The notes under the pieces are model-generated. The model had not been told where the DNA came from, did no database searches, and was given only the letters and a program-made list of their open reading frames with translations. Shown here piece after piece: positions 42,051-53,004 of a stretch of 64,000 bases of DNA (its first letter is position 1; every line of letters starts with the position of its first letter). The position numbers and the translations under genes were made by a program. The DNA is from Salvia splendens (Eukaryota > Streptophyta > Magnoliopsida > Lamiales > Lamiaceae), in assembly GCF_004379255.2 (NCBI RefSeq), contig NC_056037.1, positions 11,046,902 to 11,110,901 on the forward strand, read 5' to 3'.

Positions 42051-43255
42051 TGTGCCTGTGATTTTCTTTCTTCTTCAGACCAACTCAAGAAAATTCGGAC
42101 CCAAAATTTCGAACGCGAGCTCAAATTGTATTGAGTTCACTCTCCCTTCCCTCTGTTGGATAACAAGCAATAGAATGAAAATGAACAAGAAATGAAAAAC
42201 CGAGATGAAGAAGTTTTGGAGAGTGAATATGAGAAAACTTAATCAATGGATGAATCAAGTGTTTACACTCTTTTGAATGAATCTCTACCTCAATGAACCA
42301 ACTAACAAAACTATTTATACAAGCAAAGAAGAAATCAAGTGAAGAAGACTTCACTTCTACAATCGGTTACAACTAACTAATCCAACTGCTACTAGACATG
42401 CCCACCGGTTCCGGTTCCGGTTCCGGCGGTTAACCGCCGAACCGGAACCGGCGGTTAACCGCCGAACCGGAACCGGCGCAATATTCCCGAACCGGAACCG
42501 TCGCAATTCGGTTCGCGGTCCGGTTCAGGTTCAAGATATTTCGAACCGGAACCGTCACCGAACCGGCGGTTCGGGACGGTTCGGAACCGGCGGTTAACCG
42601 TGGAACCGCCGGTTCCGGCGCTTAAATCGAGGCAGAGGGATGGGGGCCGGTGCTGATCTTCCAAACCGGTCGGAACCGCCGGTTTTTCGGCGGTTAACCG
42701 GCGATTAACCGGAAAAACCGGCGGTTAACCGCCGGTTTAGTGGCTTTCGAGGCGGCGCGGAGCACGAGGCGACAATGGAGCAGCTTTTGCAGACGGTTCG
42801 TTGACCGAACCGGCGGTTTTATTTCGGAAACCGGCGGTTTTGGCCCGGAAACCGGCGGTTCCGGCGGTTCCGGCGGTTTTTCCGCCAAAACCGTCGGTTT
42901 TGTGAAATTTCAAAAAATTTTTTTTTTAAATTTCAAATTCGAATTCTTCCATTTTCCCCCTCATTTTTTTCTATAAATACCCCCCCCCTCTATCCTCATT
43001 TACATTCACCCCACTCTTGTGTTAATAAGAGTTTCTCTCTTCAATCTCTCAATTCTCTCTCTTTGTCTCCAATTTCTCATTTGTGCTATTGTGCTTCCAT
43101 TTAATTACGCAAGTGCTACTCTTATTACGCATTGTTATACACTTATACAGTTATACTTGTTCCCGTAGTTCTATAAGTTGTCTTTCTTTCTCAATTACTA
43201 AAACAAAAAAAAATATATTATTCCATATTTCTACATTTCTACATACCATTCCAAT

Positions 43256-44445
43256 ATGTCTTCATCCTGAGAAGGTCGTGTTGATAAGGGAAAGGGAAAG
43301 GCCAAGAGGCCATCTCGGAGATCCGTTATTGATGAAATTTCTCAAATGAACATGGATGAGTGGCAGGTTAATATTTATTATCTACTAATTTCATTAATTT
43401 TGAATTACATTTCATTATTGTTCATAATTTTATTTTGTATTTACAATACAAATATTATTTTGTAGGCTCGAGAAGAGCAAGATGTGGCACATGCTATTGC
43501 TCTCTCTCGCTCTCAATACCAAGGCGATGCTTATGTTGGTACCGGTAGTGGTGCTCCCGGTCGCGGTGCCTATTCCCAAAAAAGTCCAACCCCTGTGAAT
43601 GTTGATGAAGACGATGATGATGATGACGACGAGGAGGAGGGGGAGGAGGTAGAAGAGGTTCAAGAAATGCCACCCCCACCACCACCAAGGAGTCGGCGTG
43701 GTCGTAGTCGTGGTCGTAGTCGTGGAAGTTGCATGGTGTTTATAAAATTTTAGACATGTACTATGGTTGTTTGCACGCTTTGGATTTTTCTCAACTCCGC
43801 GAAATGGGCTTGACAAGAGGAGAATGCTTCGAACTAAGTATTCCGGATGTTGATGAAATCAAACATAGGTTAGATAGTGCACTTCGTTCTCTCTACGCGG
43901 AATATGAAATGCGGTATAACACCGCTCACCAGGTACGTGCTCCTCCTAGTCCTTCTACATTTGATTTTGGTGGAGGGGATTTTTCCAATGTCATGATCGA
44001 TCCCGACGTAGTATCACAATTGCAAGATCTATACGGTACTACAACCAATAGGACTAGAGCGACTAGTGAATTAGATATATATTTGGAATCGCGCTCTATT
44101 TTTCAAGATGCAGGTCCTCCTACTCAACAAATTGACGTCCTTAATTGGTGGGGAACACATGACAAAGAGTTTCCGATACTCTCCATCATGGCTAAGGAGA
44201 TATTCGCCGTTCCCGCTTCCACCGTCGCCGTTGAACAAGCTTTTAGTGTCGGCGGTTGTGTCCTAGACGACAAAAGGAGCAATCTCTCCGCCAAGAACAT
44301 GGAAGCCACTATGTTACTTGACGATTGGGCAAAGGCGGACATGAGAGCACAAGAGCCGGATTTCGACTTCCGTGTAGAGAGTGATGGTGAAGAATTTTCT
44401 TCCGATGGCGATGACGAGGTCAGAAGCGATAGCACTCAACATTAG
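43256..44445 (+). pseudogene. hAT transposase, internally deleted
   Basis: An ATG at 43256 is followed by MSSS and a TGA at 43268, then a basic stretch (EGRVDKGKGKAKRPSRRS) and MNMDEWQ. After a probable intron an acidic then Pro/Arg-rich region follows (43484-43753: DEDDDDDDDEEEGEEVEE, PPPPPPRSRRGRSRGRSRG). The frame changes near 43735 to the C-terminal part (43729-44445), which contains LTRGECFELS and the hAT dimerisation domain: LDIYLESRSIF, DVLNWWGTHDKEFPILSIMA, VPASTVAVEQAFSVGG and LSAKNMEATMLLDDW. The DDE catalytic core and BED zinc finger are not present. It could form dimers at most, if expressed. Confidence 0.85.
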
Positions 44446-44499
44446 CAATGAGTCGACGGGGGCGGTGAACGGCGAGCACTGCCGACCAAAAAGGTAAGC

Positions 44500-44634
44500 A
44501 AGGTAAGAGAACTACGTGGGCTTTGATTCCTCAATAAAATTGTGGATACGTAGGCACCTCAACTTAAATTTGAAAAGTTTAACTTCGAAAGTTTAAGTTG
44601 AGCTCAAGCCCTTTTCAAAATTTTTTTCCCCCCT
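44500..44634 (+). repeat. direct repeat copy 1 in the hAT element
   Basis: About 130 bp beginning AAGGTAAGAGAACTACGTGG and ending in a pyrimidine tract; repeated at 45160-45295, offset 660 bp, with few differences. The two copies bracket the foldbacks. Confidence 0.85.
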
Positions 44635-44776
44635 ATTTCATAGATCATTCAGGATGCGGCTAAGTTGTACTTGAAGATCATTAAAATATATTCCCCATTT
44701 GATAAATATCAAATGCGGAATATATTTTAATGATCTTCAAGTACAACTTAGCCGCATCCTGAATGATCTATGAAAT
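44635..44776. repeat. near-perfect inverted repeat, about 70-bp arms
   Basis: Left arm ATTTCATAGATCATTCAGGA... and right arm ...TCCTGAATGATCTATGAAAT pair with a single visible mismatch (C/G near 44693 and 44718) and a loop of a few bases. One arm has an open frame (IQDAAKLYLKIIKIY), so it may derive from coding sequence. Confidence 0.9.
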
Positions 44777-44784
44777 TTTTTCTC

Positions 44785-45158
44785 GGAATCAACCTTTTTT
44801 TCTTGCAAAATGTTGCCCATTTTCTAAGCAAACACATATCAGCACGCTATATACACATTGCTGCATTTCTAATAGGGGCAATTTGATCTTCCAAAGCAAT
44901 CAATGCATCTCGAACACACATAGTCAGAACATTATTCAAGCATCTAGCATGAAAAAAATCAGAACAAACTATCTATTAGTACTAATTTTTTCCATGCTAG
45001 ATGCTTGAATAATATTCTGACTATGTGTGTTCGAGATGCATTGATTGCTTTGGAAGATCAAATTGCCCCTATTAGAAATGCAGCAATGTGTATATAGCGT
45101 GCTGATATGTGTTTGCTTAGAAAATGGGCAACATTTTGCAAGAAAAAAGGGTTGATCC
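44785..45158. repeat. large inverted repeat, about 175-bp arms, transposase-derived
   Basis: Left arm from about 44785 to 44962 and right arm from about 44985 to 45158, with very few mismatches and a short spacer. Read on the plus strand the right arm encodes LNNILTMCVRDALIALEDQI and RKWATFCKKKGLIPR (one stop). This resembles the hAT transposase segment preceding the TRWNSTY motif, a part missing from the ORF upstream. Confidence 0.8.
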
Positions 45159-45159
45159 C

Positions 45160-45295
45160 AAGGTAAGAGAACTACGTGGGCTTTGATTCCTCAATAAAAT
45201 TGTGGATACGTAGGCAACTCAACTTAAATTTGAAAAGTTTAACTTTGAAAGTTTAAGTTGATCTCAAGCCCTTTTCAATTTTTCCTTTTTCCCCC
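45160..45295 (+). repeat. direct repeat copy 2 in the hAT element
   Basis: Second copy of the segment at 44500-44634, directly abutting the right arm of the larger foldback. Confidence 0.85.
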
Positions 45296-45978
45296 CCATT
45301 TCATTTTTTTTTAATTTACCTTCCGAGTCCGACGAGGCGACGAGCCGACGACACTTGTAAATTATATTACATTGTTGTATGTTGTTGTATTGTATACTTA
45401 TGTATTGTAAATTGTAATGTATCGTTGTCCGTTACAACTCAAAATCAATAAAATTTATTTCATTTTCTCCTTATTCGTCTTATTTGTGCTTGAATTATGC
45501 ATTGTCTTGTTCCGATTTGTTGTATAAAGCCAAATTTCAAATTTAAAAAAAAAATAAAAAATAATTGAACCGGCGAAACCGCCGGTTCAAAAACCGGAAC
45601 CGCCAAAACCGCCGCAAAACTGGCGGTTCCGAACCGGAACCGGAACCGCCCGGTTTTCGAACCGGAACCGGAACCGTGAAATAGCCTCACGGTCCGGTTC
45701 CGGTTCCGCTTCCGCCAAAACCGGAACCGGCGGTTCCGAACCGGAACCGCCGGTTTTCGAACCGTGGGCAAGTCTAACTGCTACTAGTTCAACAACCATT
45801 TGAACTCTTTGCTTTGATGTATCATTCTCCACCTTAAGTTCCCATGCATCCGCATGCACACGGCTCCATCCTTCTGCTCCCATGCACACGCGGCTCTGCT
45901 GTGGCCAACCATAATCTCAACAATCTTCACCTTGGTTACCACAGCAGCTCGAGAACTAGAAATCAGATTTGAGCAAGT

Positions 45979-46857
45979 TCACAAGTCTGCAACAATAGTC
46001 GAACTCTCCTTACTCAATGCCTTGGTTAGCATGTCTGCTGGATTATGAGCTGTATCTATCTTCACCACTCTTACCCTTCCACTTTCCACTTCATCTCTGA
46101 TAAAGTGCAGCCTCACATCAATGTGTTTACTACGTTCATGAAACATCTGATGTCTAGCTAAACAAATGGCTCCATTGTTATCACAATGGATTGAAACTAT
46201 GTCTTGCTTCATTCCAAAGTCAGATATCAGCCCCATTAGCCACTTGCTCTCCTTCACAGCTGAAGTAAGAGCCATATACTCAGCTTCTGTGGTTGACAAA
46301 GCTACCACATTTTGTAAGCTTGACTTCCAACAAACTGTTGAACCATACAAAGTGAAAATGTATCCAGTTTGGGATCTCCTTGTGTCCAAGTTAGTTGCGT
46401 AATCTGAGTCACAAAATCCCAACAATGGCTCTTTCTCATCTCTGTTGCCTCTTGTGAACAATATTTCCAGCTTATCAGCAGCCTTCAAATACCTCATGGT
46501 CCATTTCAAAGCACTCTAGTGCTGCTTTCCATATTCTGTCATGTATCTGCTAGTGGTACTTATTGCATGGGCTATGTCTGGCCTTGTGCAGATCATCATG
46601 TACATCAGGCTCCCTACTATGTTAGAGTAAGGGATCAGCTTCATTTCCCTCTCCTCTTCATCATTTTTAGGCCTCTGCTCCTTTGAGAGTTTGAAGTGAA
46701 CTGCCGGTGGAGTAGCAGCATCCCTCGTGTTGTCCGCCTTGAATTTGCTCAATGTTTTCTGAATATAATCAGTTTGAAACAGCCACATCTTCTTATTCTC
46801 TCTGTCTCTGATTATATCCATTCCTAGAATCCTTTTAGCAATTCCTAGATCCTTCAT
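45979..46857 (-). pseudogene. copia RT end and RNase H remnant
   Basis: Continuation of pol in two pieces: MKDLGIAKRILGMDI... (46857-46516), ending in a stop after YGKQH, and the RNase H part (46509-45979) with LLGFCDSDYA, STTEAEYMAL and HIDVRLHFIRD. The breaks at about 46857 and 46515 show that this frame no longer joins gag-RT. The acidic residues of the RNase H domain remain. Confidence 0.8.
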
Positions 46858-48326
46858 TTCAAGTGTTGAGCCTTCACCTTATTGATCTCACTGATGTCTG
46901 CTCCAGAAATCAACATATCATCTACATAGAGTAGGAGATACACATGATCCTTTCCTTGCTGTCTCTTCATAAATACACAGCTATCATATAGTGATCTTGT
47001 GAATCCCAGATTTGATAAGCTTTCTCCAAACTTCAAATACCACTGTCTGCTGCTTTGCTTTAGCCCATATAGGCCCTTTCTCAGCAAGCACACTTTTCCT
47101 TCTGAGCCTGGAACCTCAAAGCCTTGAGGCTGTGACACGTAAATTGTTTCTTCCAGATCCCCATTCATCATTGTTCTTGAGTTCTTGCAAATCCTCATTT
47201 CACCATTTTCTGAAGAGAATGAGAAACCCTTCTTCTCAAGAGTTCCTAGAGATATCAAATTCCTTTTCACTTGTGGAATGAATCTCACATCAGACAGCTT
47301 CTTTACAGATCCATTATGAACTCTCAAGAAAATACTTCCAACTCCCTTAATAGAACATGTTTGATTGTTGCCTAGCAGCACAGTACCAGAGGTCTCACTT
47401 AAGTCTTGAAACCAATCTTTGTGAGGACACATGTGAAATGAGCAGCCTGAATCCATGATCCATGAGCCCTTCTCGTCCTTCTCCATCACATTCATCAACT
47501 CATGTGTTTCATCAGCATCACCACTGACCACATTGGAGTGAGACACACCCTCTGCTCCCTGCTTCTTCTTCCATGCAAAACAATCACGTTTCAAATGCCC
47601 TGGTTTCTTACACCAATGGCAGCTCCGAGTCTCTTTGATTCCAGAATTCTCAGCCCTTGGTTCCTCACTTTTCTTCTTAAACTTCTTCTTGCTGAATCTC
47701 TTGATATTCAGATATTCTGGTTGTGAGTCTTGCCTTCGGGGTGCACCTTTCTGTAACTCTTTTGCCATTAGTGCAACATGCACCTCAGCCAAGGAGATCA
47801 CCTTATCTCTCCCATACAAGATTGCATCACGCATTTGATCATATGAGTTAGGCAGAGCATTGAGGACAAGGATTGCCTTGTCCTCATCACTAATCTTGAC
47901 ATCGATGGCTTCAAGATCATCAACTGCTTTGGAGAAGTCCTCTAGCTGCTCCATTACGGACCTATCTTCAGAGAAGCTATCCGAATAAAGCCTCCTCTTC
48001 ATGTAGAGGCGATTAGCAAGAGACTTATCCATATAAACTTTATCCTGTTTAGCCAAGATCCCAGCCACCGTAGTCTCACTCTGAACCTCCCTCAAAACCT
48101 TATCTCCGAGGCATAAGATGACGACGCTATGAGCCTTTAATTGCATCTCATCAAGCTTCGCCTGAGCCTTCTCATCAAGGGCAGGCTCCTTCCCTTTATT
48201 CGTTGTGTCTACTGGAGCAATCACAGCCGCGAGGCCCTGCTGTATCAGAACCGCTCGCATCTTCATTTTCCATAAGCCGTAGTCATTCTTGCCGGTAAAT
48301 TTTTCTGCCTCCAAGCGTGCGGCCAT
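46854..48326 (-). CDS. copia gag-protease fused to RT fragment (internally deleted polyprotein)
   Basis: Open frame from the ATG at 48326 (MAARLEAEKFTGKNDYGLWK). An in-frame start inside the LTR (48587) would precede the leader and is unlikely. Order: gag (about 1-235), CCHC zinc knuckle (CHWCKKPGHLKRDC), then the protease active-site region WIMDSGCSFHMCPH. At ...SRTMMNGDLEE the sequence jumps in frame to the RT region TIYVSQPQGFEVPG, LLRKGLYGLKQSSRQW and the catalytic YVDDMLI. Integrase and the first half of RT are therefore deleted without breaking the frame. The product could package but not polymerise or integrate; the element would need help in trans. Confidence 0.85.
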   Translation of the reverse strand: MAARLEAEKFTGKNDYGLWKMKMRAVLIQQGLAAVIAPVDTTNKGKEPALDEKAQAKLDEMQLKAHSVVILCLGDKVLREVQSETTVAGILAKQDKVYMDKSLANRLYMKRRLYSDSFSEDRSVMEQLEDFSKAVDDLEAIDVKISDEDKAILVLNALPNSYDQMRDAILYGRDKVISLAEVHVALMAKELQKGAPRRQDSQPEYLNIKRFSKKKFKKKSEEPRAENSGIKETRSCHWCKKPGHLKRDCFAWKKKQGAEGVSHSNVVSGDADETHELMNVMEKDEKGSWIMDSGCSFHMCPHKDWFQDLSETSGTVLLGNNQTCSIKGVGSIFLRVHNGSVKKLSDVRFIPQVKRNLISLGTLEKKGFSFSSENGEMRICKNSRTMMNGDLEETIYVSQPQGFEVPGSEGKVCLLRKGLYGLKQSSRQWYLKFGESLSNLGFTRSLYDSCVFMKRQQGKDHVYLLLYVDDMLISGADISEINKVKAQHLK

Positions 48327-48368
48327 CTTTATCAACTTCTTGATCGATTCCCACTGGACGGCGCCAAT

Positions 48369-48745
48369 TGTTGGATAACAAGCAATAGAATGAAAATGAA
48401 TAAGGAATGAAAAACTGAGATGAAGAAGTTTTGGAGAGTGAATCTGAGAAAACTTATTCAATGGATGAATCAAGTGTTTACACTCTTTTGAATGAATCTC
48501 TACCTCAATGAACCAACTAACAAAACTATTTATACAAGCAAAGAAGAAATCAAGTGAAGAAGACTTCACTTCTACAATCGATTGCAACTAACTAATCCAA
48601 CGGCTAGTAGTTCAACAATCATTTGAACTCTTTGCTTTGATGTAGCATTCTCCACCTTAAGTTCCCATGCATCCGCATGCACACGGCTCCATCCTTCTAC
48701 TCCCATGCACACGCGGCTCTGCTGTGGCCAACTATAATCTCAACA
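48369..48745 (-). repeat. 5' LTR of the copia element
   Basis: 377 bp, TGTTGGATAACAAGC... to ...TAATCTCAACA on the plus strand. It equals the reconstructed 3' LTR in length, with a few substitutions. Confidence 0.9.
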
Positions 48746-48750
48746 CCCTC

Positions 48751-49073
48751 TTTATTTTTTTGACTTCTGTTCTTTTCGAAGAGATACAATGTCAAAAGTA
48801 AAGAGTTTTGCGATAAATGGTAAAAGAGTAAAATAGACTGCATAAGAAAATGGAATGATAATAATAGTACTAGCAAAATGCATTGATGCATAGGGATTGC
48901 ACTTGTTTAATTAATCTATGTAAATAAGTGGAGCCACAGCTACTACTATTCCGTTGACTTTTATGCCAATGATTTAAGTTTTTATGAATTTCAAAACCAT
49001 TTAAAACCGTGTTGTTTGTTAAGAATATAATTTTGAGGATTATAAATCTTGATAGATTATTACATTAAGGTGA
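48751..49073. other. intergenic, no gene recognised
   Basis: AT-rich. It would be the distal upstream flank of the SEC14-like gene before the copia insertion. Confidence 0.5.
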
Positions 49074-50279
49074 CGTTCGGTTGTCAGGACTAATATCATG
49101 AGACTATCCATCTAGGATTAAGTTGTGGGATTATTTTAGTTAGAAGGGGAGGCTATGACTAATTATCATGAGACTATCCATCTAGGATTAAGTTGAAGAG
49201 TTCAATCTTATGAACCAAACATGATACGTATTTAATCATGAGATTTAATCTTGCCAACCGAAAATGTTGATCTTATGCTAATTCATTAAATTCAATCATG
49301 CAATTTAAATAATAACTAAATTAATTAGTTGATGTTGGAAATCGAGATCGGAGCAAAAACGAAATGGAACAACAAGAACACGAGGATATACGTGGTTCGG
49401 CGTAAGCCTACGTCCACGGGAGAATAACGATTCGATTTACTTCAATCACGATCAAGAACTACAATCATACAACAAGATCACACACTCAAGAACAAGCTAC
49501 TCTCTCTTCGCATATGAACTCATATCACACCGAAGACTATACAAGCTAATTCCTCACAAAGATAGTGTGTATCTCTCACTCTAGCTATTGGTTGTTGTTA
49601 TGATCTCTCAGCTGATTTCTCTCTCTCGTTTCTTCTTAAATGAACTCCTTGGATTGCAGCAATATTTATAGGGATTGTATCATGCAGTTGAAACTGCCAT
49701 GAATGTGTAACAGCTTTAATAGCCGTTGCATAACAGAGTTTTGAACTCAAACTTCTTGACCATGTGTCGCACACTCCACGCTTGGTTCCGATGCACCCTC
49801 ACTCGTTGTTATCATCACAAAACTCCTAACAGTTGACGTAATAATAATTAAAACTTTTATTAGTAAAATTACATTAAGATTTTCATAATAAATTATTAAT
49901 ATATAATACATAATTTTTATAATTAGATTAAGATATTCTTAATAATACTTTAACATAATAATAATAATAGTAATAATATTATAATTAACACAATTTATTA
50001 CTATTATTATAGTTATCTTATTAAATTATTAACTATCATCAATTTAATAATAAAAACAATCATAAATAATGTAATACATGTGGGGGTGTTCGGTTGGCAA
50101 GATTAAATCTCATGATTAAATATGTATCATGTTCGGTTCATAAGATTGAACCCTTCAACTTAATCCTAGATGGATAGTTTCATGATAATTAGTCATAGCT
50201 TCCCCCCTCCAACTAAAATAATCTCACAACTTAATCCTAGATGGATAGTCTCATGATATTAGTCATGGCAACCGAACGC
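49074..50279. mobile_element. pair of inverted MITE-like units (composite or long-TIR element)
   Basis: A roughly 190-bp unit at 49074-49267 recurs in inverse at about 50092-50279. Each unit itself starts GTTCGGTTG and ends CAACCGAA, and holds two copies of ATGAGACTATCCATCTAGGA. The pair encloses about 825 bp with a solo LTR. It is either two independent MITEs in opposite orientation or one element with long terminal repeats; flanking duplications were not identified. Confidence 0.65.
49333..49831 (-). mobile_element. solo LTR, 499 bp
   Basis: Starts TGTTGGAAATCGAG and ends CTCCTAACA on the plus strand, flanked by a perfect 5-bp duplication GTTGA (49328-49332 and 49832-49836). On the minus strand a CTATAAATA box lies near 49668. 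The style is copia-like; no internal sequence remains. Confidence 0.85.
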
Positions 50280-51117
50280 TAATAGTATAACTCTTAATAG
50301 TCTAGTTATAGTTATTTACTTATTATTTTATAATTTATATTATGATACATAATTTTAACTCTATTAAGATTTTTTATTTAATAATTAATTTATAACTTAA
50401 TAGTAAGTATTATTATTATTATAGTTGTATAAAATATTAAAAAAATATAAGTATTAAAAATCAAATGTGTAAGAATGCTAAAAAGTGGGAAATGGAATAT
50501 TTAGAAAAAGTCGGGAATCAAAATCCTATAAAATTTTACAATTAATTTGTTTGTTTTTGGATTTCTAATTATTTTTCCAGACACATTAAAAATTACATAA
50601 ACACTTGGAATTTAAAAATTATGGAATCATATTATTTTCTTAGACACATTCCTAAAAAGCATGCCCTAAAAGGACTTTTAAATTTTAATGGTAAGAAAGA
50701 GTATATACGTATGATTTAAGACAGATTATTTAGACAAAATATGAGTACTGTAAAAACATATGCACACATATTGTTGAGCACAATTTGCAGGGTATAATCT
50801 ATAAGACAAAAAAACGGTTGGTGATAACTGATGAACTATTATGAGGTGGATTGGATTATGATTGACTAATTTGACTTTTGTAGTTTGAGATTCATTCAAA
50901 CAGAAAAAACAGAAAGAGGAAAGTATTAATGACAAAGTTTAACTTATATTTTGAGTTATAGAAATAGGATAGTGATTAAAATCTGAATGATGAGAATAAA
51001 AATAAGGAGGTTATGAATGAGATGAATTCGTATGAACTAAAATGATCTAAAATTAATTTTTATGACTTTTTTATTTAGTTATTTAGATATGTATCTAAGA
51101 TTTGGTTATTTTTTAGA
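50280..51117. other. intergenic, no gene recognised
   Basis: Very AT-rich DNA. The ORF at 50726-50935 (-) has no recognisable domain. Confidence 0.5.
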
Positions 51118-52620
51118 GTGGACTATAAAAATGATCTCTGGACTACTAGATTTATTTTGAAATTGGTCCTTTTGATAATTTTCCACCCGAAAATACCCTT
51201 TTGGCTACTGGACAATTTTATCTTTTCATATTTTTAACTTTTTCAATCTGATATTATTTAAATGATGTTCTAAATCTGATATTATTTCAAAATTATCTTC
51301 TTCTTCCCTTTTTTCATTCTTCATTTTATTTCATTTTTTAAATATTAGATTTTATTTTATAAAATTAAATTTCAAATTAAGATTTTTAAATATTAATAAA
51401 TTATTTTAATTAAAATTAATAATTTATAACTTTGATTTTCAACCTTTCTTACAATTGAATGTATAACTTTGATTTTCAACCTTTCAATTATTTGATAGTA
51501 CTTTCGAAAAGTACCACTTGATTTTTTCTAGCCCTTATAATTTACACAACTTAGTAATGAAAGTTGATTGTTGTTTAACTTATTCGTATTTTCTATTTAT
51601 TTATGATTAGAAAAAAGACCAAATCAAAAATTAACTATTGATGTCAATTTTTACCTTTAGTGCTAAAAATATTAATAGCTACTTAAATCACAATATTTAA
51701 TCGAATTTTAGTTCGTTTCATAAAATTTAAGACAAAATAAGAATTTATAAAATATCAATTGTTTTCAATTATCTATACAAAACTAATGTCTCTAATTAGT
51801 GATGTTTTTATTAAAATAAAAGAAAGGAAAACCAAAGGAAAAAAATACTTATTATATAATTATACAACATCGATTTGAACATCACTGGAAGAAGTTTTTT
51901 TACACAGATGAGACACTTATGACAGTTATGACAAATTAAAACTCCATAATTTCATATTTTACTTTCAAAAATCGTACAAGACCACATAAATAAAACTATG
52001 CAGCTAGCTCACACAAAACTCTTTTATACTCCCTCCGTCCCACAATAATTGTCACTCTTATCGTGGGCACGGATTTTAAGAAATGTAAAAAAAGTTAGTT
52101 GGAATAAAATGTGGGTGAAGTGAGTTAGTGGAATGTGGGGTCTACTTACCATTTATGGTAAAAATGAAGTGTGACAATTACTGTGGGATCAACCGAAATG
52201 GAAAAAAGTGACAATTATTGTGGGACGGAGAGAGTAATAAAATACAGTACATTAATTAATAATTTTAAGTAAAAATAATTCATTGGCATTTAAAAATCTA
52301 AATTTTAAATTTAATTTTTTGAAATTAAATCTAATATTGAAATAAAAAAATAAAGTGAAGGTTGAAAAAAAGGAAAGAAGATAATTTTGAAATAATATCA
52401 GATTTAAAACATCATCGAAATAATATCAGATTTAAAAAGTTAAAAATGTGAAAAAGACAAAATTGTCTGGCAGCCCAAAAGGGCATTTCCGGGTGGAAAA
52501 TAGCCAAAATGACCAATTTCGAAATAAACCCTTAGTCCAATGACTACTGGCGATATTTTTAAAGTTCAAGGACTATAGGCGAGATAAACCCATAGTACAT
52601 GGACCATTTTTGTAGTTCAC
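51118..52620. mobile_element. MULE-like element with long inverted repeats
   Basis: The left end (GTGGACTATAAAAATGATC, about 51118-51430) and right end (about 52250-52620, ending GACCATTTTTGTAGTTCAC) are imperfect inverted repeats of about 300 bp. Flanks TTTTTTAGA and TTTTTTTAT give a weak 9-bp match. Non-coding, with a Stowaway-like MITE inside. Long TIRs and a 9-bp site suggest the Mutator superfamily. Confidence 0.6.
52029..52234. mobile_element. Stowaway-like MITE
   Basis: 206 bp, ends CTCCCTCCGTCCCACAATAA and TTATTGTGGGACGGAGAGAG, flanked by TA (52027-52028 and 52235-52236). Same family style as those at 21153 and 21818. Confidence 0.8.
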
Positions 52621-52629
52621 TTTTTTTAT

Positions 52630-52956
52630 ACTATCCTTTGAAATATTTAGTTATAAAACAATACGCTAGGAATGACACTGAAAATTTAATTTCCATTAAT
52701 TAATTTTTATCACCCAATATAAATATGTTGTTAAATTTTCATTTATTTTTTTTCGTATTTTAAATTCCTAACCCTTTTTACTGCCGTATAGTTTAGTCCA
52801 ATATATCGAAGAATAATTATAGGTTATGAATACAATAAATAAACCGTATCTTAGAATATTTTATTTATTACTATACTAATAATAATGACTGCACCGATAC
52901 CAGTAAATTAAAATAAGTATGATTCATAAATATTAAATATGTATTAAAAAACAATT
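52630..52956. other. intergenic upstream of tRNA-Phe
   Basis: AT-rich with no gene. CAA triplets (for example ACAAT just before the tRNA at 52951) are typical near plant tRNA start sites. Confidence 0.5.
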
Positions 52957-52961
52957 GCGGG

Positions 52962-53004
<43 letters not shown>

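Larger units (their letters stand above)
42393..45776 (+). mobile_element. hAT transposon derivative inside the copia LTR
   Basis: Termini TAGACATGCCCACCGGTTC and GAACCGTGGGCAAGTCTA form inverted repeats, flanked by a perfect 8-bp duplication ACTGCTAC (42385-42392 and 45777-45784), diagnostic of hAT. The subterminal regions (42405-42895 and 45565-45770) are packed with CCGGAACCG and CGGTT motifs. The interior holds a truncated transposase (43256-44445), then two large foldbacks between direct repeats. Confidence 0.92.
42154..48745 (-). mobile_element. Ty1/copia retrotransposon with internal deletion, hit by a hAT element
   Basis: LTRs lie at 48369-48745 (5', 377 bp) and 42154-45922 (3', 377 bp after removal of the hAT insertion 42393-45776 and one 8-bp TSD copy). 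A perfect 5-bp duplication CCCTC flanks the element (42149-42153 and 48746-48750). After the 5' LTR the minus strand reads ATTGGCGCCGTCC, the likely primer-binding region; the 3' LTR is preceded by AAGGTGAAGAT, a polypurine tract. The internal region is only about 2.4 kb: gag, protease start, the C-terminal half of RT and RNase H. Integrase and the front of RT are absent. It landed about 100 bp upstream of the SEC14-like pseudogene's first exon. Confidence 0.92.

Noticed and set aside
42740..42976. Gly-rich ORF in the left hAT end (and 42694-42888 -)
   Set aside because: Translation of the CCGGAACCG subterminal repeat; the analogous frames at 45460-45889 have the same cause.
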